Source of the DNA: Candidatus Paceibacterota bacterium
Lineage (GTDB): Bacteria; Verrucomicrobiota; Verrucomicrobiia; Limisphaerales; UBA8199
Length of the DNA: 58,261 nucleotides
NCBI GenBank assembly: GCA_035452965.1
Contig: DAOTCE010000031.1
Coordinates: 1-58,261, forward strand
Reading direction: 5' to 3'
Positions within the stretch are counted from its first letter, which is position 1; every line of letters starts with the position of its first letter. Position numbers and translations under genes: made by a program. The notes under the pieces are model-generated. The model searched no databases and was not told where the DNA came from. It saw only the letters and a program-made list of their open reading frames with translations. Positions 15,836 through 24,011 of the stretch are shown here, piece by piece.

Positions 15836-16777
15836 ATGAGCCACCGAATTCCGCTGCGCGAAATCAACCATCCGGATTGCCTGGGAACCAACTGCCCGGA
15901 CCGCGATCACCTGGATGGCGATGGCCTATGCAAGCGCACGGCGTCGAAACTCGATGGCCTTCCCGTGCGCTGTGTCGGTGATTGGGCCTATGACAAGATT
16001 TACCGCCTCGTGCAGTACTTTGGCATCTTTGCCAACGGGATGAAGAACCGGTGGGGCGGCAGATTGAACTACGTCGAAATCTGCAGCGGGCCCGGCCGAT
16101 GCATCACCCGCGGCGATCATACGGAATTGGACGGCACCGCCCTGGCCGTAATCCAGAGCCCGCACTTCAAGGAGCTGAAGAAGGCCATCTTCATAGACGC
16201 CAGCCCGCGCGTCGTGGACATCCTCAATCAGCGTATCCAAGCCCTGGGCGCCACCCACGTCGCGGACGCAGTGGTCGGTGACTACGGCAATGCGCCCGGC
16301 ATCTGCCGCATTCTGGACCGGCTCCCCGATAGCTGCCTCAATCTCGTTTTCATCGACCCCACCAACTGCGACGCTCCATTCACCACCATCCAGCGGATCG
16401 TCGCCCACCTCCAGAACGCCGACCTGCTGATCAATGTGGCCCTGGGAACCGACGTGAACCGCAACCTGGTCCGCGCCATAACCCTTCGCAACCACCAGGC
16501 CGCCCGCGCAAAATACGAGAGCTTCCTTGGGACGCCTGGATTCTGCTCTCAGCCCGAGGTCATCGAGCTGGCCAAACGCAAGGACCACGACGACCTCCGC
16601 CGCAAATTCGCCGACACCTACGATCAGAAGCTGAGGGGTGAAGGTTACCAGTACACCAACGTGTGCCCCGTGAAGCACTATTACTACCTGCTCTTCGCGT
16701 CGCGTAACCCCAAAGGCCTGGAGTTTTGGCAGAAGGCCTGCACGTATTCGCCAGACAACCAGAAACAGCTCCTGTAG
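15836..16777 (+). CDS. tcmP: Three-Cys-motif partner protein TcmP-like
   Basis: The 313-residue protein resembles TcmP. It has a Rossmann/methyltransferase-like core with YVEICSGPGRCIT (about 79-91), KAIFIDASPRVVDILNQRI (about 117-135) and LNLVFIDPTNCDAPFTTI, followed by a helical C terminus with charged segments (EVIELAKRKDHDDLRRKFADTY). TcmP genes are known to neighbour the three-Cys Gp37/Gp68-type protein, which is exactly the next gene, 14 bp on. The biochemical role is not established; mobile-element and defence contexts are typical. An N-terminal Cys set (CLGTNCPDRDHLDGDGLC) may bind metal. Confidence 0.8.
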   Translation: MSHRIPLREINHPDCLGTNCPDRDHLDGDGLCKRTASKLDGLPVRCVGDWAYDKIYRLVQYFGIFANGMKNRWGGRLNYVEICSGPGRCITRGDHTELDGTALAVIQSPHFKELKKAIFIDASPRVVDILNQRIQALGATHVADAVVGDYGNAPGICRILDRLPDSCLNLVFIDPTNCDAPFTTIQRIVAHLQNADLLINVALGTDVNRNLVRAITLRNHQAARAKYESFLGTPGFCSQPEVIELAKRKDHDDLRRKFADTYDQKLRGEGYQYTNVCPVKHYYYLLFASRNPKGLEFWQKACTYSPDNQKQLL

Positions 16778-16791
16778 AGTCCGCCCGACCT

Positions 16792-17547
16792 ATGGCCCTG
16801 CAATCGTCAATCGAGTGGACCGAAGCCACTTGGAACCCGGTCACCGGGTGCTCCAAGATCAGCATCGGCTGCCGCCATTGCTACGCCGAGCGCATGGCCC
16901 GCCGCCTGCAGGCCACTGGCCATCCTCACTACCGCAACGGCTTCAAAGTCGCCCTGCACGAAGACGCCCTCGAACTCCCCCTCCGCTGGAAGCAGTCCCG
17001 CGCCATCTTTGTCAATTCGATGAGCGACCTCTTCCACCGCGACGTGCCACTCACCTTTATCAGGAAGGTCTTCGACGTGATGCACCAGGCGAATTGGCAC
17101 CGCTATCAGATCCTCACCAAACGCGCCGAGCGCCTGGCCGAGCTGCGCGACAAGCTCCCCTGGGGGCCTCATATCTGGCAGGGCGTCACCGTCGAGCATC
17201 CCGCCTACGCCCACCGGATTGACCTCCTGCGCCAAACCGGCGCCCACATCAAATTCCTCTCCCTGGAGCCCCTGCTCGCACCGATGCCGCGGCTAAAGCT
17301 CCGCGGCATCAACTGGGTCATCGTCGGCGGCGAGTCCGGCCCGGGCGCACGCCCGATGCTGCCTGAGTGGGTCACGGACATTCGCGATCAGTGCCTGAAA
17401 GCCGGCGTCGCCTTCCACTTCAAACAGTGGGGCGGCGTCTTCAAAAAGCGCAACGGCCGCAAGCTCGAAGGCCGCTTCTGGAACGACATGCCCGACGCCC
17501 CCGCCCCCGCCGCCCGCCCCGCCCAGCTCGACCTGGTCCCAGCCTAG
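16792..17547 (+). CDS. Phage Gp37/Gp68-family (DUF5131) three-Cys protein
   Basis: The 251-residue protein has the hallmark N terminus SSIEWTEATWNPVTGCSKISIGCRHCYAERMARRL, with Cys spaced x6 and x2. It continues with IFVNSMSDLFHRDVP, WQGVTVEH, FLSLEPLLAP and WVIVGGESGPGARPM, all recognisable family blocks. The Cys cluster probably binds an iron-sulfur cluster as in distant radical-SAM relatives, although the spacing differs from CX3CX2C. The ATG at 16792 is preferred to a start inside tcmP. With TcmP it forms the known three-Cys/partner pair. The C terminus is Pro/Ala-rich. Confidence 0.88.
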   Translation: MALQSSIEWTEATWNPVTGCSKISIGCRHCYAERMARRLQATGHPHYRNGFKVALHEDALELPLRWKQSRAIFVNSMSDLFHRDVPLTFIRKVFDVMHQANWHRYQILTKRAERLAELRDKLPWGPHIWQGVTVEHPAYAHRIDLLRQTGAHIKFLSLEPLLAPMPRLKLRGINWVIVGGESGPGARPMLPEWVTDIRDQCLKAGVAFHFKQWGGVFKKRNGRKLEGRFWNDMPDAPAPAARPAQLDLVPA

Positions 17548-17776
17548 TCACCAATCCTCTCCGCCCAGGCGCCCAGTCCCGCGAAGACAGCGACTACCCG
17601 CGGCTGCGCCCGGTCCAAAGCAGGACCAGAGCCAGGCCATGAAGACTGCCGGCAAAGGGAATAATCTCCGTGCCGGTATAGAGCACCACGCCGCGTATCC
17701 TGACCAGACCGGCTATACCCTTCATGTGTCCGCGGCTGCCTCGGCCTGTCCCCTTGCGCGCCACAAGAAGTTCCGC
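17548..17776. other. Gap without a convincing gene
   Basis: These 229 bp between the Gp37/Gp68 gene and the first ECF-type promoter block hold no gene I can support. A minus-strand frame through 17594-17851 yields a short hydrophobic peptide but runs across the promoter block and lacks a start context. The composition is GC-rich and without notable repeats. Confidence 0.4.
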
Positions 17777-17824
17777 AAAGATTTTTGTCCGGTTTTGCCT
17801 TTCTGCGGGTCTATAGTTGCAAAC
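17777..17824 (+). promoter_or_regulatory. ECF-type promoter block, copy 1
   Basis: This 48-bp block is identical at 45 positions to the block directly upstream of the ECF sigma gene (19260-19307), with identical internal spacing. It contains the conserved elements TTTTTGTCCGGTTT and GCGGGTCTATAGTTGC, a plausible -35 and -10 for an ECF sigma factor. It ends 17 bp before the start of the secreted-protein gene. The similarity extends slightly beyond the block (GACGGATA follows both), so the copy probably arose by duplication of the sigma gene's 5' end. Confidence 0.65.
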
Positions 17825-17841
17825 GAATCGGGACGGATAAC

Positions 17842-18885
17842 ATGAAGACACACCGCATCATCTCGGCCGCCGCCGCCTTCTTCTTTGGCGCCGGAAACAC
17901 CACGTTACTCGCTACAGAGGCTTACGAGGCAATCGGGTATCTCACCTATACGGCACTCGACTCTGGGACCGTGCCTCGCGTCAAGAGGGTCATTATGTTC
18001 GACGTGAAGATTGGCAGAACGTGGAGTGTCTACACGGAACCCGTCATTGAATGCAAGAATGGCATCGCCTTCCTGGCGGGATTCAACGATACGAACAACT
18101 GCATCTGGTTCTTGACCGGTTTCGCAGCGGCGTGGCGACCCTCCGAATCGCCGTTTCAGCACCTCCGAACTGAGCTGAAGAACTCAAAGAAGGACGACGT
18201 CTACTTCACCAACCCTTCGCACTCTGCACCTGAACTCCTGCCCGGACTTAAACCACCGTCAGGCCAAGCGGCCCAGGAAACCGTGCCCAACGTGGCGATC
18301 GCAACGGTGCTGCGAGGTAAATATCCCCCGGCGGAGCCGTCCTACGCCGCCTTCCTCTGGTTCGCCTTCAGCCCGCCCAGCGTGGAGCGTGATGCAACCA
18401 ACCAGATGCTGCTGCAAGTATGGGACGACAGCCATAACCGTACTGCCTGCTTCAGGCACGCCACCTGGAAGACGTTCCACGAGCCGCCCGGGCTGGTTTC
18501 GAGCGCCGTGTATAGTTGGCTGGGCAAGGAGTTTCTCCTCGATGGCACCGTAGCCCGCATTGAGACTCCCTACGTGCCCCAGCCGCTGGCAATGGAGGCA
18601 CGTTACGTGGTAGAGGGCACCACCAACATTAGCGGCCTGACGCTGCCTTCCAGGATTACGCTAACTCGCTATGGTACGAAGCTATCACGAGACGGAGCAC
18701 CAATAGCCATTACGACCGACGTCGCCGTGGTCACCAGCGTGAGGCGGCTCTCGGCCGATGAGCCCTTGGAACGGAAGTTGCCAGGCTTGACCTACGTCAG
18801 CGACTATCGGCTGGCCGCCGGCAACAGGGGTGGCAGGCCGGCCTGTTTCCTCTTGGAGGCAGGCCCGCTGCGGCCAGAGAATTAG
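17842..18885 (+). CDS. Secreted protein of unknown function
   Basis: The 347-residue product has a probable signal peptide (MKTHRIISAAAAFFFGAGNTTLLATEA). The mature part has beta-rich blocks: IGRTWSVYTEPVIECKNGIAFLAGFNDTNNCIWFLTGF, then YAAFLWFAFSPPSVERDATNQMLLQVWDD. The end reads RKLPGLTYVSDYRLAAG. A comparable order of blocks and the ending PKLPGLTTISDTRAS are found in the gene at 24830-26284, so the two look like distant paralogues. It is preceded by ECF promoter copy 1, which suggests control by the neighbouring sigma factor. No enzymatic motif is seen. Confidence 0.7.
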   Translation: MKTHRIISAAAAFFFGAGNTTLLATEAYEAIGYLTYTALDSGTVPRVKRVIMFDVKIGRTWSVYTEPVIECKNGIAFLAGFNDTNNCIWFLTGFAAAWRPSESPFQHLRTELKNSKKDDVYFTNPSHSAPELLPGLKPPSGQAAQETVPNVAIATVLRGKYPPAEPSYAAFLWFAFSPPSVERDATNQMLLQVWDDSHNRTACFRHATWKTFHEPPGLVSSAVYSWLGKEFLLDGTVARIETPYVPQPLAMEARYVVEGTTNISGLTLPSRITLTRYGTKLSRDGAPIAITTDVAVVTSVRRLSADEPLERKLPGLTYVSDYRLAAGNRGGRPACFLLEAGPLRPEN

Positions 18886-18921
18886 GTGCCAGCCTCCCCA
18901 GGGTTTTCAAGCAGAGCGCCA

Positions 18922-19089
18922 GTGAAACATCATCGCAGGAACCTGCTGGTTGGGCTTGTCCTGCTAGGCTTCCTTGGGCTGTGCTGGCGGCTGTCACGCC
19001 CCCCACAGGGCCGGGGCCACAAGCCTTGTGGATTGGCGGCAAAGTGGTGCCCATCGGCCAGCCCGCCCCCTCTGGCACCCCATCATTAG
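18922..19089 (+). CDS. Possible small membrane peptide or gene fragment
   Basis: A GTG-initiated frame of 55 residues begins VKHHRRNLLVGLVLLGFLGLCWRL, a basic N terminus plus a good transmembrane helix. It then degenerates into Pro/Cys-rich sequence. It may be the stump of a secreted or anchored protein gene whose remainder is lost, or chance. The following 170 bp (19090-19259) is low-complexity filler (CATCGGCCATCGGCCATT, CATCACGCATCACCCATC). Confidence 0.25.
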   Translation: MKHHRRNLLVGLVLLGFLGLCWRLSRPPQGRGHKPCGLAAKWCPSASPPPLAPHH

Positions 19090-19259
19090 CGTCAGTCAGC
19101 GTCCCTTAGCGGTTCCTCCTGTGCCATTTGCCATCGGCCATCGGCCATTCGTCCCATTTCGGCCCAGCCGTCCCATTCACTCCCCTTTCACGCATCACGC
19201 ATCACCCATCCCCTTTCATCCTTCATCCTTCCCCGCCTCCACCCGCCCGTACGTCCCCC

Positions 19260-19307
19260 AAAGATTTTTGTCCGGTTTCGGCCTTCTGCGGGTCTATAGT
19301 TGCAAAC
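19260..19307 (+). promoter_or_regulatory. ECF-type promoter block, copy 2 (sigma gene)
   Basis: The same 48-bp block as at 17777-17824, ending only two bases before the ATG of the ECF sigma gene. The -10-like GGTCTATAG lies about 14 bp before the start codon, so the transcript would be leaderless or nearly so. ECF sigma factors commonly autoregulate, and the shared block is the likely recognition sequence. Assignment of -35 (TGTCCGG) and -10 (GGTCTA) is inference. Confidence 0.65.
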
Positions 19308-19309
19308 AC

Positions 19310-22300
19310 ATGGTGACGGATAGCCGCACACTGCTTTCACAGTATGCACGGACCGGCTCGGAATCCGCGTTCCGGGAGCTCGTCAGCCGCTACATCGACC
19401 TGGTTTATTCGACCGCCTACCGGCTGGTGGACGGGGATGCCGAATCAGCGAAAGACGTTGCCCAGACCGTATTCGTGGCCCTGGCAAACCAGGCGCGCAC
19501 GCTGCCGGAGAACGTGATGCTGGGTGGCTGGCTTCACCTTCAGACCCGCTTCGCGGCGGGCAAGTTCATGCGCAGCGAACGCCGTCGTCGATCGCGGGAA
19601 AGGCAGGCCGCGGAAATGAACGCCCTCGAAGACCACAACCAGGGCAACCTGGCCCAAATCGCCCCGGTGCTCGACGAAGCCATCGGCCAACTGGATGCCG
19701 AGGACCGCAACGCGATCCTCCTCCGATTCTTCGAGCGCCAGGACTTCCGCTCCGTGGGCGACGCGCTGCGCACCAGTGAGGACGCCGCCCGCAAGCGCGT
19801 GGCCCGCGCCCTGGAAAAGCTGCGCCTCGTCCTGGGCCGCCGCGGCGTCACGCTCTCTGCGGCCGCCCTGGGCACCACCCTCACTGCCGAAGCCGTCACC
19901 GCCGCCCCCGCGGGCCTCGCGTCGGCCATCGCCACCGCCTCCCTGAGCGCGGCGGGCAGCGGCGCCGGCCTGCTCTACGTCCTGCTTCACGCGGCCCGGG
20001 CAAACTGGCGCATTCTGTCTATACCAGGAGTGGCGCTGGTGATCATGCTCACGGTGGCCATCTACCACAGAACGCCTTCGCAAAACGCACCCCAGCAACC
20101 AGCGCAGGTGGCCTCACCCCCCGTCGAGCCCGGCACGGACCCGACTGGCTCCGAGCAACCGCCTCCTCCAGCGCCAGCACCGGTCAAAGTCCCAGCCCTG
20201 GCAGAAAACCAAATGCGGTTTGACCTCCTGGACGCCGAAACGGGCGCTCCCATCCCGGCGGCAAAACTGCGCCTAGTCTATTTCGCGCAGCGCGGCAAGT
20301 CCAAGACAGCCAAGCTCAACACCGACGCTCAAGGCCAAGCCACTATCGAAATCCCGCAGGAGCCTTACACCAGCGTAAACCTGTTCGTTACGGCTGACCG
20401 CCACGTCCCCAAAGTGGTCTCGTGGAATTCTGATGGATTCCCCAAAGAATACGCCATGAAGCTGGAGGCTGGGTCCACTGTCAGCGGCGTTGTTGTGGAC
20501 GAGTCTCAGCAGCCGGTTCCACAAGCTACCATCACATTCATTGGGCCGGGAATTGACACGGCTCAGAAAGAGAATATTCAATTCGGCCCCGACACCGTGC
20601 TGAGGACCGACGCCGATGGGCGCTGGTCGTGCAGTATGATCCCGCAGAGCCGCGAAACCATCCATGCGCTTCTGGAACACCCCCAGTTTGTGGCAACCCC
20701 CACCGACATACCGGTTACCAACTCGCAGGCCAAACCCCTGGTGTTGCAGATTCGGCGCGGCCTTACCGTCACCGGCCTCGTCGCCGATACCGCCGGACGG
20801 CCCGTTGCGGGGGCAGCCGTTCGCGAATTACACGACCGTCAAGACCGAGCGCTGTCTTCCACGACGGACACCTCCGGCAGATTCGAATTCAGGAACCTCC
20901 CCGCGGGCGACATCATGCTGGCGGTTCAGGCCGACGGCCTGGCCCCCGCAGTTCTGGAAACCAAGCTGTCGGCGAGCCCGACGGAACTGAACTTCGTGCT
21001 GCAGCCCGGGCGCGTGCTCAAGGGACACGTCGTTGATGACCGGGGAACACCCGTTCCGAACGCTCTCGCCCAGACATGTTGGACTAGCGCGGAATTGCGA
21101 AAAATAGAGTGGTCCGCCAGGACGGACAGCGAGGGCAGGTTCGAGTGGGACTCAGCTCCCGCCGAGCCGCTGCACTACTGGTTCGATGCCGACGGCTTCA
21201 CGTCGCCGCCCGCCGGCCTGTTGAACGCGGACGGCTCCGACCACGAGATAAGATTGACCCGGACAGAAACCAACGCGGCGCCTGCGGTCGTTCGCATCAC
21301 TGGCAGTGTCACCGACGACCAGACGGGCCTGCCCCTGGACGAGTTCAAAGTGCTTCTCGGCGAAATTCGTGTCTCGCTATCGGAGCCCATCGTCCGATTC
21401 GTGGCCGACGGCAAGAACGGGCAATTCAGCTTCTCGCTCCGCCCACCCTTCTTTTTCGAGGCTTACCAGGTGCAGATCCAGAAAGACAGATACCTGCCAA
21501 TTGCCTCCACCAACCTGCTGTTGAAGGCCGGGAACCAAAGCCTGGATCTGAAAATGAGCAAAGGCTCCGGGCCCGCCGGAATCGTGGTCCTGCCCGGCGG
21601 CGAGACCGCCACCAATGCCACCGTATTCCTGTACGAGGCCACCGACCGCGTTTGGATGGCAAAACCAGGCGAGTTTCGGAAAGACACCACCTCCACCACG
21701 CGCGTGCAGACCGACGCCACCGGCAGGTTCTCCTTCGTGCCGCACTTGCAGGCACGGGGCCTGATTGCCATCCACGACCAGGGGTATGCTGAAGTCCCGC
21801 TGAAGGACTTCGCCGGAACCATCGTGCTTCCGCCGTGGGGACGAGTCGAGGGCAAGCTGACCGTCGCCGGTCGCCCAGGGACGAACGAAACCATTTGCCT
21901 CGGCAACACCCTGTACCGCTACGGCGACAACGGCCGGCGCTACCCGCCGTTGGGCCTGCGCCTGGAGGCCACGACCGACGCCCAGGGAACTTTTGCCTTC
22001 GAGAAAGTGCCGCCCGGTGAGCACAAGATCACCCACCTCCTGGTTAGGCCGGGCAGCCAGGGAGGCCGGATCTACGACACGCACGGACTTCCTGTCACCG
22101 TGTCCGCCGGAACGGCAACCCGTGTCGAACTCGGCGGAACAGGCAGGCCGGTTATCGGCAAGCTTTCATTTTCCCCCGCATCCCTAACCTCGGAATGGCA
22201 AACCGTGACGCTCCAGCTCCGGCTCAAGCTGCCCGGTGCGCCCGGCAGCCGCCCAGCCCGCGGTGACTACCCTACCACCGACGCCTACCTGCAGGCATGG

Positions 22301-22618
22301 AGAGCTGCCGCCGAGGCAGAGAGACTCTTTTGGGTATCGGAACAAGGCCGAGAGCTGGAACGCTCGGAACGGACCTACTCGGGCTTTTGTGGCGAAGACG
22401 CGTCATTCTCCCTCCCGGACATCCCGCCCGGCGCCTACGACCTGAGAATTGAAATGGCCGGAACGACCAGGAATTCCGCTGGCCCCAGTCAAGAAGTACC
22501 GACCGTCTTGCTCGCCAGGGAGATCGTTGTTCCCGAGGTCTCCCCGGGGCAAGACAACCATGCCCTCGATCTTGGCTTGTTGGAGCTGAAGGCGCCTGGC
22601 GATCTCACCCGGAAATAG
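19310..22618 (+). CDS. ECF sigma factor fused to membrane segment and carboxypeptidase-regulatory-like repeats
   Basis: The 1102-residue product starts as a complete ECF sigma factor: region 2 at about 10-90 (SAFRELVSRYIDLVYSTAYRLVDGDAESAKDVAQTVFVALA, GGWLHLQTRFAAGKFMRSERRR) and region 4 at about 120-175 (LDAEDRNAILLRFFERQDFRSVGDALRTSEDAARKRVARALEKLR). Ala/Gly-rich hydrophobic stretches (185-230) and a transmembrane helix (WRILSIPGVALVIMLTVAIYH, about 233-253) follow. A Pro-rich linker then leads to some 800 residues of beta-sandwich repeats of the carboxypeptidase-regulatory-like type (SGVVVDESQQPVPQATITF, VTGLVADTAGRPVAGAAV, LKGHVVDDRGTPVPNALA). The predicted topology is cytoplasmic sigma, one membrane span, extracytoplasmic sensor, so a separate anti-sigma factor may be unnecessary. 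The ATG at 19310 abuts promoter copy 2. Confidence 0.85.
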   Translation: MVTDSRTLLSQYARTGSESAFRELVSRYIDLVYSTAYRLVDGDAESAKDVAQTVFVALANQARTLPENVMLGGWLHLQTRFAAGKFMRSERRRRSRERQAAEMNALEDHNQGNLAQIAPVLDEAIGQLDAEDRNAILLRFFERQDFRSVGDALRTSEDAARKRVARALEKLRLVLGRRGVTLSAAALGTTLTAEAVTAAPAGLASAIATASLSAAGSGAGLLYVLLHAARANWRILSIPGVALVIMLTVAIYHRTPSQNAPQQPAQVASPPVEPGTDPTGSEQPPPPAPAPVKVPALAENQMRFDLLDAETGAPIPAAKLRLVYFAQRGKSKTAKLNTDAQGQATIEIPQEPYTSVNLFVTADRHVPKVVSWNSDGFPKEYAMKLEAGSTVSGVVVDESQQPVPQATITFIGPGIDTAQKENIQFGPDTVLRTDADGRWSCSMIPQSRETIHALLEHPQFVATPTDIPVTNSQAKPLVLQIRRGLTVTGLVADTAGRPVAGAAVRELHDRQDRALSSTTDTSGRFEFRNLPAGDIMLAVQADGLAPAVLETKLSASPTELNFVLQPGRVLKGHVVDDRGTPVPNALAQTCWTSAELRKIEWSARTDSEGRFEWDSAPAEPLHYWFDADGFTSPPAGLLNADGSDHEIRLTRTETNAAPAVVRITGSVTDDQTGLPLDEFKVLLGEIRVSLSEPIVRFVADGKNGQFSFSLRPPFFFEAYQVQIQKDRYLPIASTNLLLKAGNQSLDLKMSKGSGPAGIVVLPGGETATNATVFLYEATDRVWMAKPGEFRKDTTSTTRVQTDATGRFSFVPHLQARGLIAIHDQGYAEVPLKDFAGTIVLPPWGRVEGKLTVAGRPGTNETICLGNTLYRYGDNGRRYPPLGLRLEATTDAQGTFAFEKVPPGEHKITHLLVRPGSQGGRIYDTHGLPVTVSAGTATRVELGGTGRPVIGKLSFSPASLTSEWQTVTLQLRLKLPGAPGSRPARGDYPTTDAYLQAWRAAAEAERLFWVSEQGRELERSERTYSGFCGEDASFSLPDIPPGAYDLRIEMAGTTRNSAGPSQEVPTVLLAREIVVPEVSPGQDNHALDLGLLELKAPGDLTRK

Positions 22619-22650
22619 ATTATGGAATTGCGAACAATCGAAGACAGAAT

Positions 22651-22914
22651 ATGAAAATAGGAGCACGATTCGTTATTGGCCTCTCCGTCGGGCTGGCAGT
22701 CGGCTACGGGGCAGCGATGTACACCGGTATTCACGCCTGCAAAACAGTCAATGTGGCACGGGTCGAGCCGTCAGATTCACCGGACGCGAAAAACCTCAAA
22801 GAGCTGCGGGCGCAACTTCAAGAACTGCTACTGACACACACAGAATCGTCCCCAGTGGTTCAGAACGTGAGGCGGCGCATCGAAGTCCTGGAGAAGCGAC
22901 AAAGCGCAAAGTAG
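22651..22914 (+). CDS. Small membrane-anchored coiled-coil protein
   Basis: The 87-residue protein has an N-terminal membrane helix (FVIGLSVGLAVGYGAAMYTGI) and a charged helical C terminus with heptad character (NLKELRAQLQELLL...VVQNVRRRIEVLEKRQSAK). It is probably anchored in the inner membrane with a coiled coil outside. The start is 32 bp after the sigma fusion. A short motif pair GCTAAC...GTTAGT lies in the 39-bp gap after it and might be a minimal attC remnant. The function is unknown. Confidence 0.6.
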   Translation: MKIGARFVIGLSVGLAVGYGAAMYTGIHACKTVNVARVEPSDSPDAKNLKELRAQLQELLLTHTESSPVVQNVRRRIEVLEKRQSAK

Positions 22915-22953
22915 AGGCCGCTAACCAATAGTAGTTAGTCCCGATACACTCAT

Positions 22954-23187
22954 ATGAAAAAGACACTCTACCTGCTGTTCCTTGTCGGTGCCACAAGTGC
23001 TTTGCTGGTCGGATGTGGCACTACTCACCACGTAACCCGTTGGGAGTACCGAAAGGCAGTGAATTTGTCCGATTCGCAGCTCAACGAACTGGGCGAGCAG
23101 GGCTGGCGCGTTGTCGGCTTCACTACAGACGAGTCCACAACACCCATGCCGCGGACGACCTACCTGTTGCAGCGGCCTAAGAAATGA
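22954..23187 (+). CDS. DUF4177-like small lipoprotein, copy 1
   Basis: The 77-residue product has a lipoprotein signal (MKKTLYLLFLVGATSALLVGCG, lipobox LVGC) and a DUF4177-like domain: WEYRKAVNLSDSQLNELGEQGWRVVGF...TTYLLQRPKK. The pattern W-E-Y, then LNxLGxQGW, then a final beta strand is shared with the genes at 26394 and 27857. DUF4177 domains are small alpha/beta folds of unknown function. The gene starts almost identically to the copy at 27857 (ATGAAAAAGACACT). It is followed by an attC-like site. Confidence 0.75.
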   Translation: MKKTLYLLFLVGATSALLVGCGTTHHVTRWEYRKAVNLSDSQLNELGEQGWRVVGFTTDESTTPMPRTTYLLQRPKK

Positions 23188-23197
23188 AGAGCGCCGC

Positions 23198-23290
23198 GCC
23201 CAACAAGGCACCTGCAGCCAACCCCGCGATGAGCCTTCTGTCTCAAATCCGGTGCCAGTGGCGCGGGGTGGCTGACGTGCAGCGTTCGCA
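23198..23290 (+). repeat. attC-like site 1
   Basis: Ten bases after the lipoprotein stop is the R''-like box GCCCAAC followed by AAGGCACCTGCAGCC. A stem CAGCCAACCCCGCG (23215-23228) pairs with CGCGGGGTGGCTG (23262-23274) with one unpaired base, as expected for integron attC. The site ends in GCGTTCGCA, a degenerate R' box (consensus GTTRRRY). The total length of about 93 nt is typical. Confidence 0.55.
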
Positions 23291-23339
23291 ACAGGTGGCC
23301 GCATCCTTATAATTAGCGAAGACTTCTAATCCTATCTGT

Positions 23340-24008
23340 ATGAAGCCACACATAACGAAGACTGATCTACCCGTCTATCTCGTCGCACTGCTCTGCTTGG
23401 GAATAGTGGGCTGCGCGACGCATTCGATCACGCACTCGGGTAGCTCTCACCCGCAGACCTTTTCGAGCTTTGATTTGCCCAGTGGTAGCGCGGCCCAAAC
23501 GGAAGTCCTGGCTGGTACTCTGGATTTCCAGAATGCGGAGCTGACTCAGGTGCTGGCGATTTACCAGGAGATCTCCAAACGCACGGTGATTCGCCCCACC
23601 ACTCTGCCGGCGCCCACCATCTCCCTTCGCAACCAGACTCCCCTCACCCGGGTGGAGGCTTTACAGCTAATGGATACCGTTTTGGCTGCGAACGGCATTG
23701 CGATGGTCCTCGCCGGGGACACCGCTGTCAAAGCCGTGCCGGTGGCCCAAGCCACCGCGGAATCGCCGCCCGAGATTTCTCTGCCCTGGCGGTCGCTTCC
23801 CGATTCCGGCTCGTTCATGATGCGGACCGTACAGTTGAAGAAACTGCGGCCCTCCGAGCTCGTCCCCGTACTCATGCCGTTCTGCAAAACGCCCGGCGCC
23901 GTCCTGCCGATCGACAGTCGCGGCCAACTCATTCTGCGCGACTATTCCTCGAATATCCGCAAGATGCTGAAGTTGGTGGAGGACCTGGAAAACAACGCCC
24001 CCAGGTAG
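23340..24008 (+). CDS. Lipoprotein with secretin N-terminal-like (N0/N1) domains
   Basis: The 222-residue product carries a lipoprotein-type signal (LVALLCLGIVGCAT). A region like the N0 domain of GspD secretins follows (LDFQNAELTQVLAIYQEISKRTVIRPTTLPAPTISLRNQTPLTRVEALQLMDTVLAANGIAMVLAGDTAVKAVPV). An N1-like repeat comes next (MRTVQLKKLRPSELVPVLMPFCKTPGAVLPIDSRGQLILRDYSSNIRKMLKLVEDLE). The beta-barrel secretin domain is absent, so it cannot form a pore. It may be a freestanding periplasmic scaffold or adaptor, or a truncated secretin. It lies between attC-like sites 1 and 2. Confidence 0.72.
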   Translation: MKPHITKTDLPVYLVALLCLGIVGCATHSITHSGSSHPQTFSSFDLPSGSAAQTEVLAGTLDFQNAELTQVLAIYQEISKRTVIRPTTLPAPTISLRNQTPLTRVEALQLMDTVLAANGIAMVLAGDTAVKAVPVAQATAESPPEISLPWRSLPDSGSFMMRTVQLKKLRPSELVPVLMPFCKTPGAVLPIDSRGQLILRDYSSNIRKMLKLVEDLENNAPR

Positions 24009-24011
24009 CCC

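Noticed and set aside
17594..17851. Minus-strand small membrane protein
   Set aside because: The hydrophobic frame crosses promoter copy 1 and lacks a start with a ribosome-binding site.
18974..19309. N-terminal extension of the ECF sigma fusion
   Set aside because: The extra 112 codons are Pro/Ser-rich filler and cross the conserved promoter block; the sigma domain starts properly at 19310.
22915..22953. A complete attC-like site after the 22651 gene
   Set aside because: Only short boxes (GCTAAC / GTTAGT) seven bases apart are present; too short for an attC stem, so it is mentioned only as a possible remnant.
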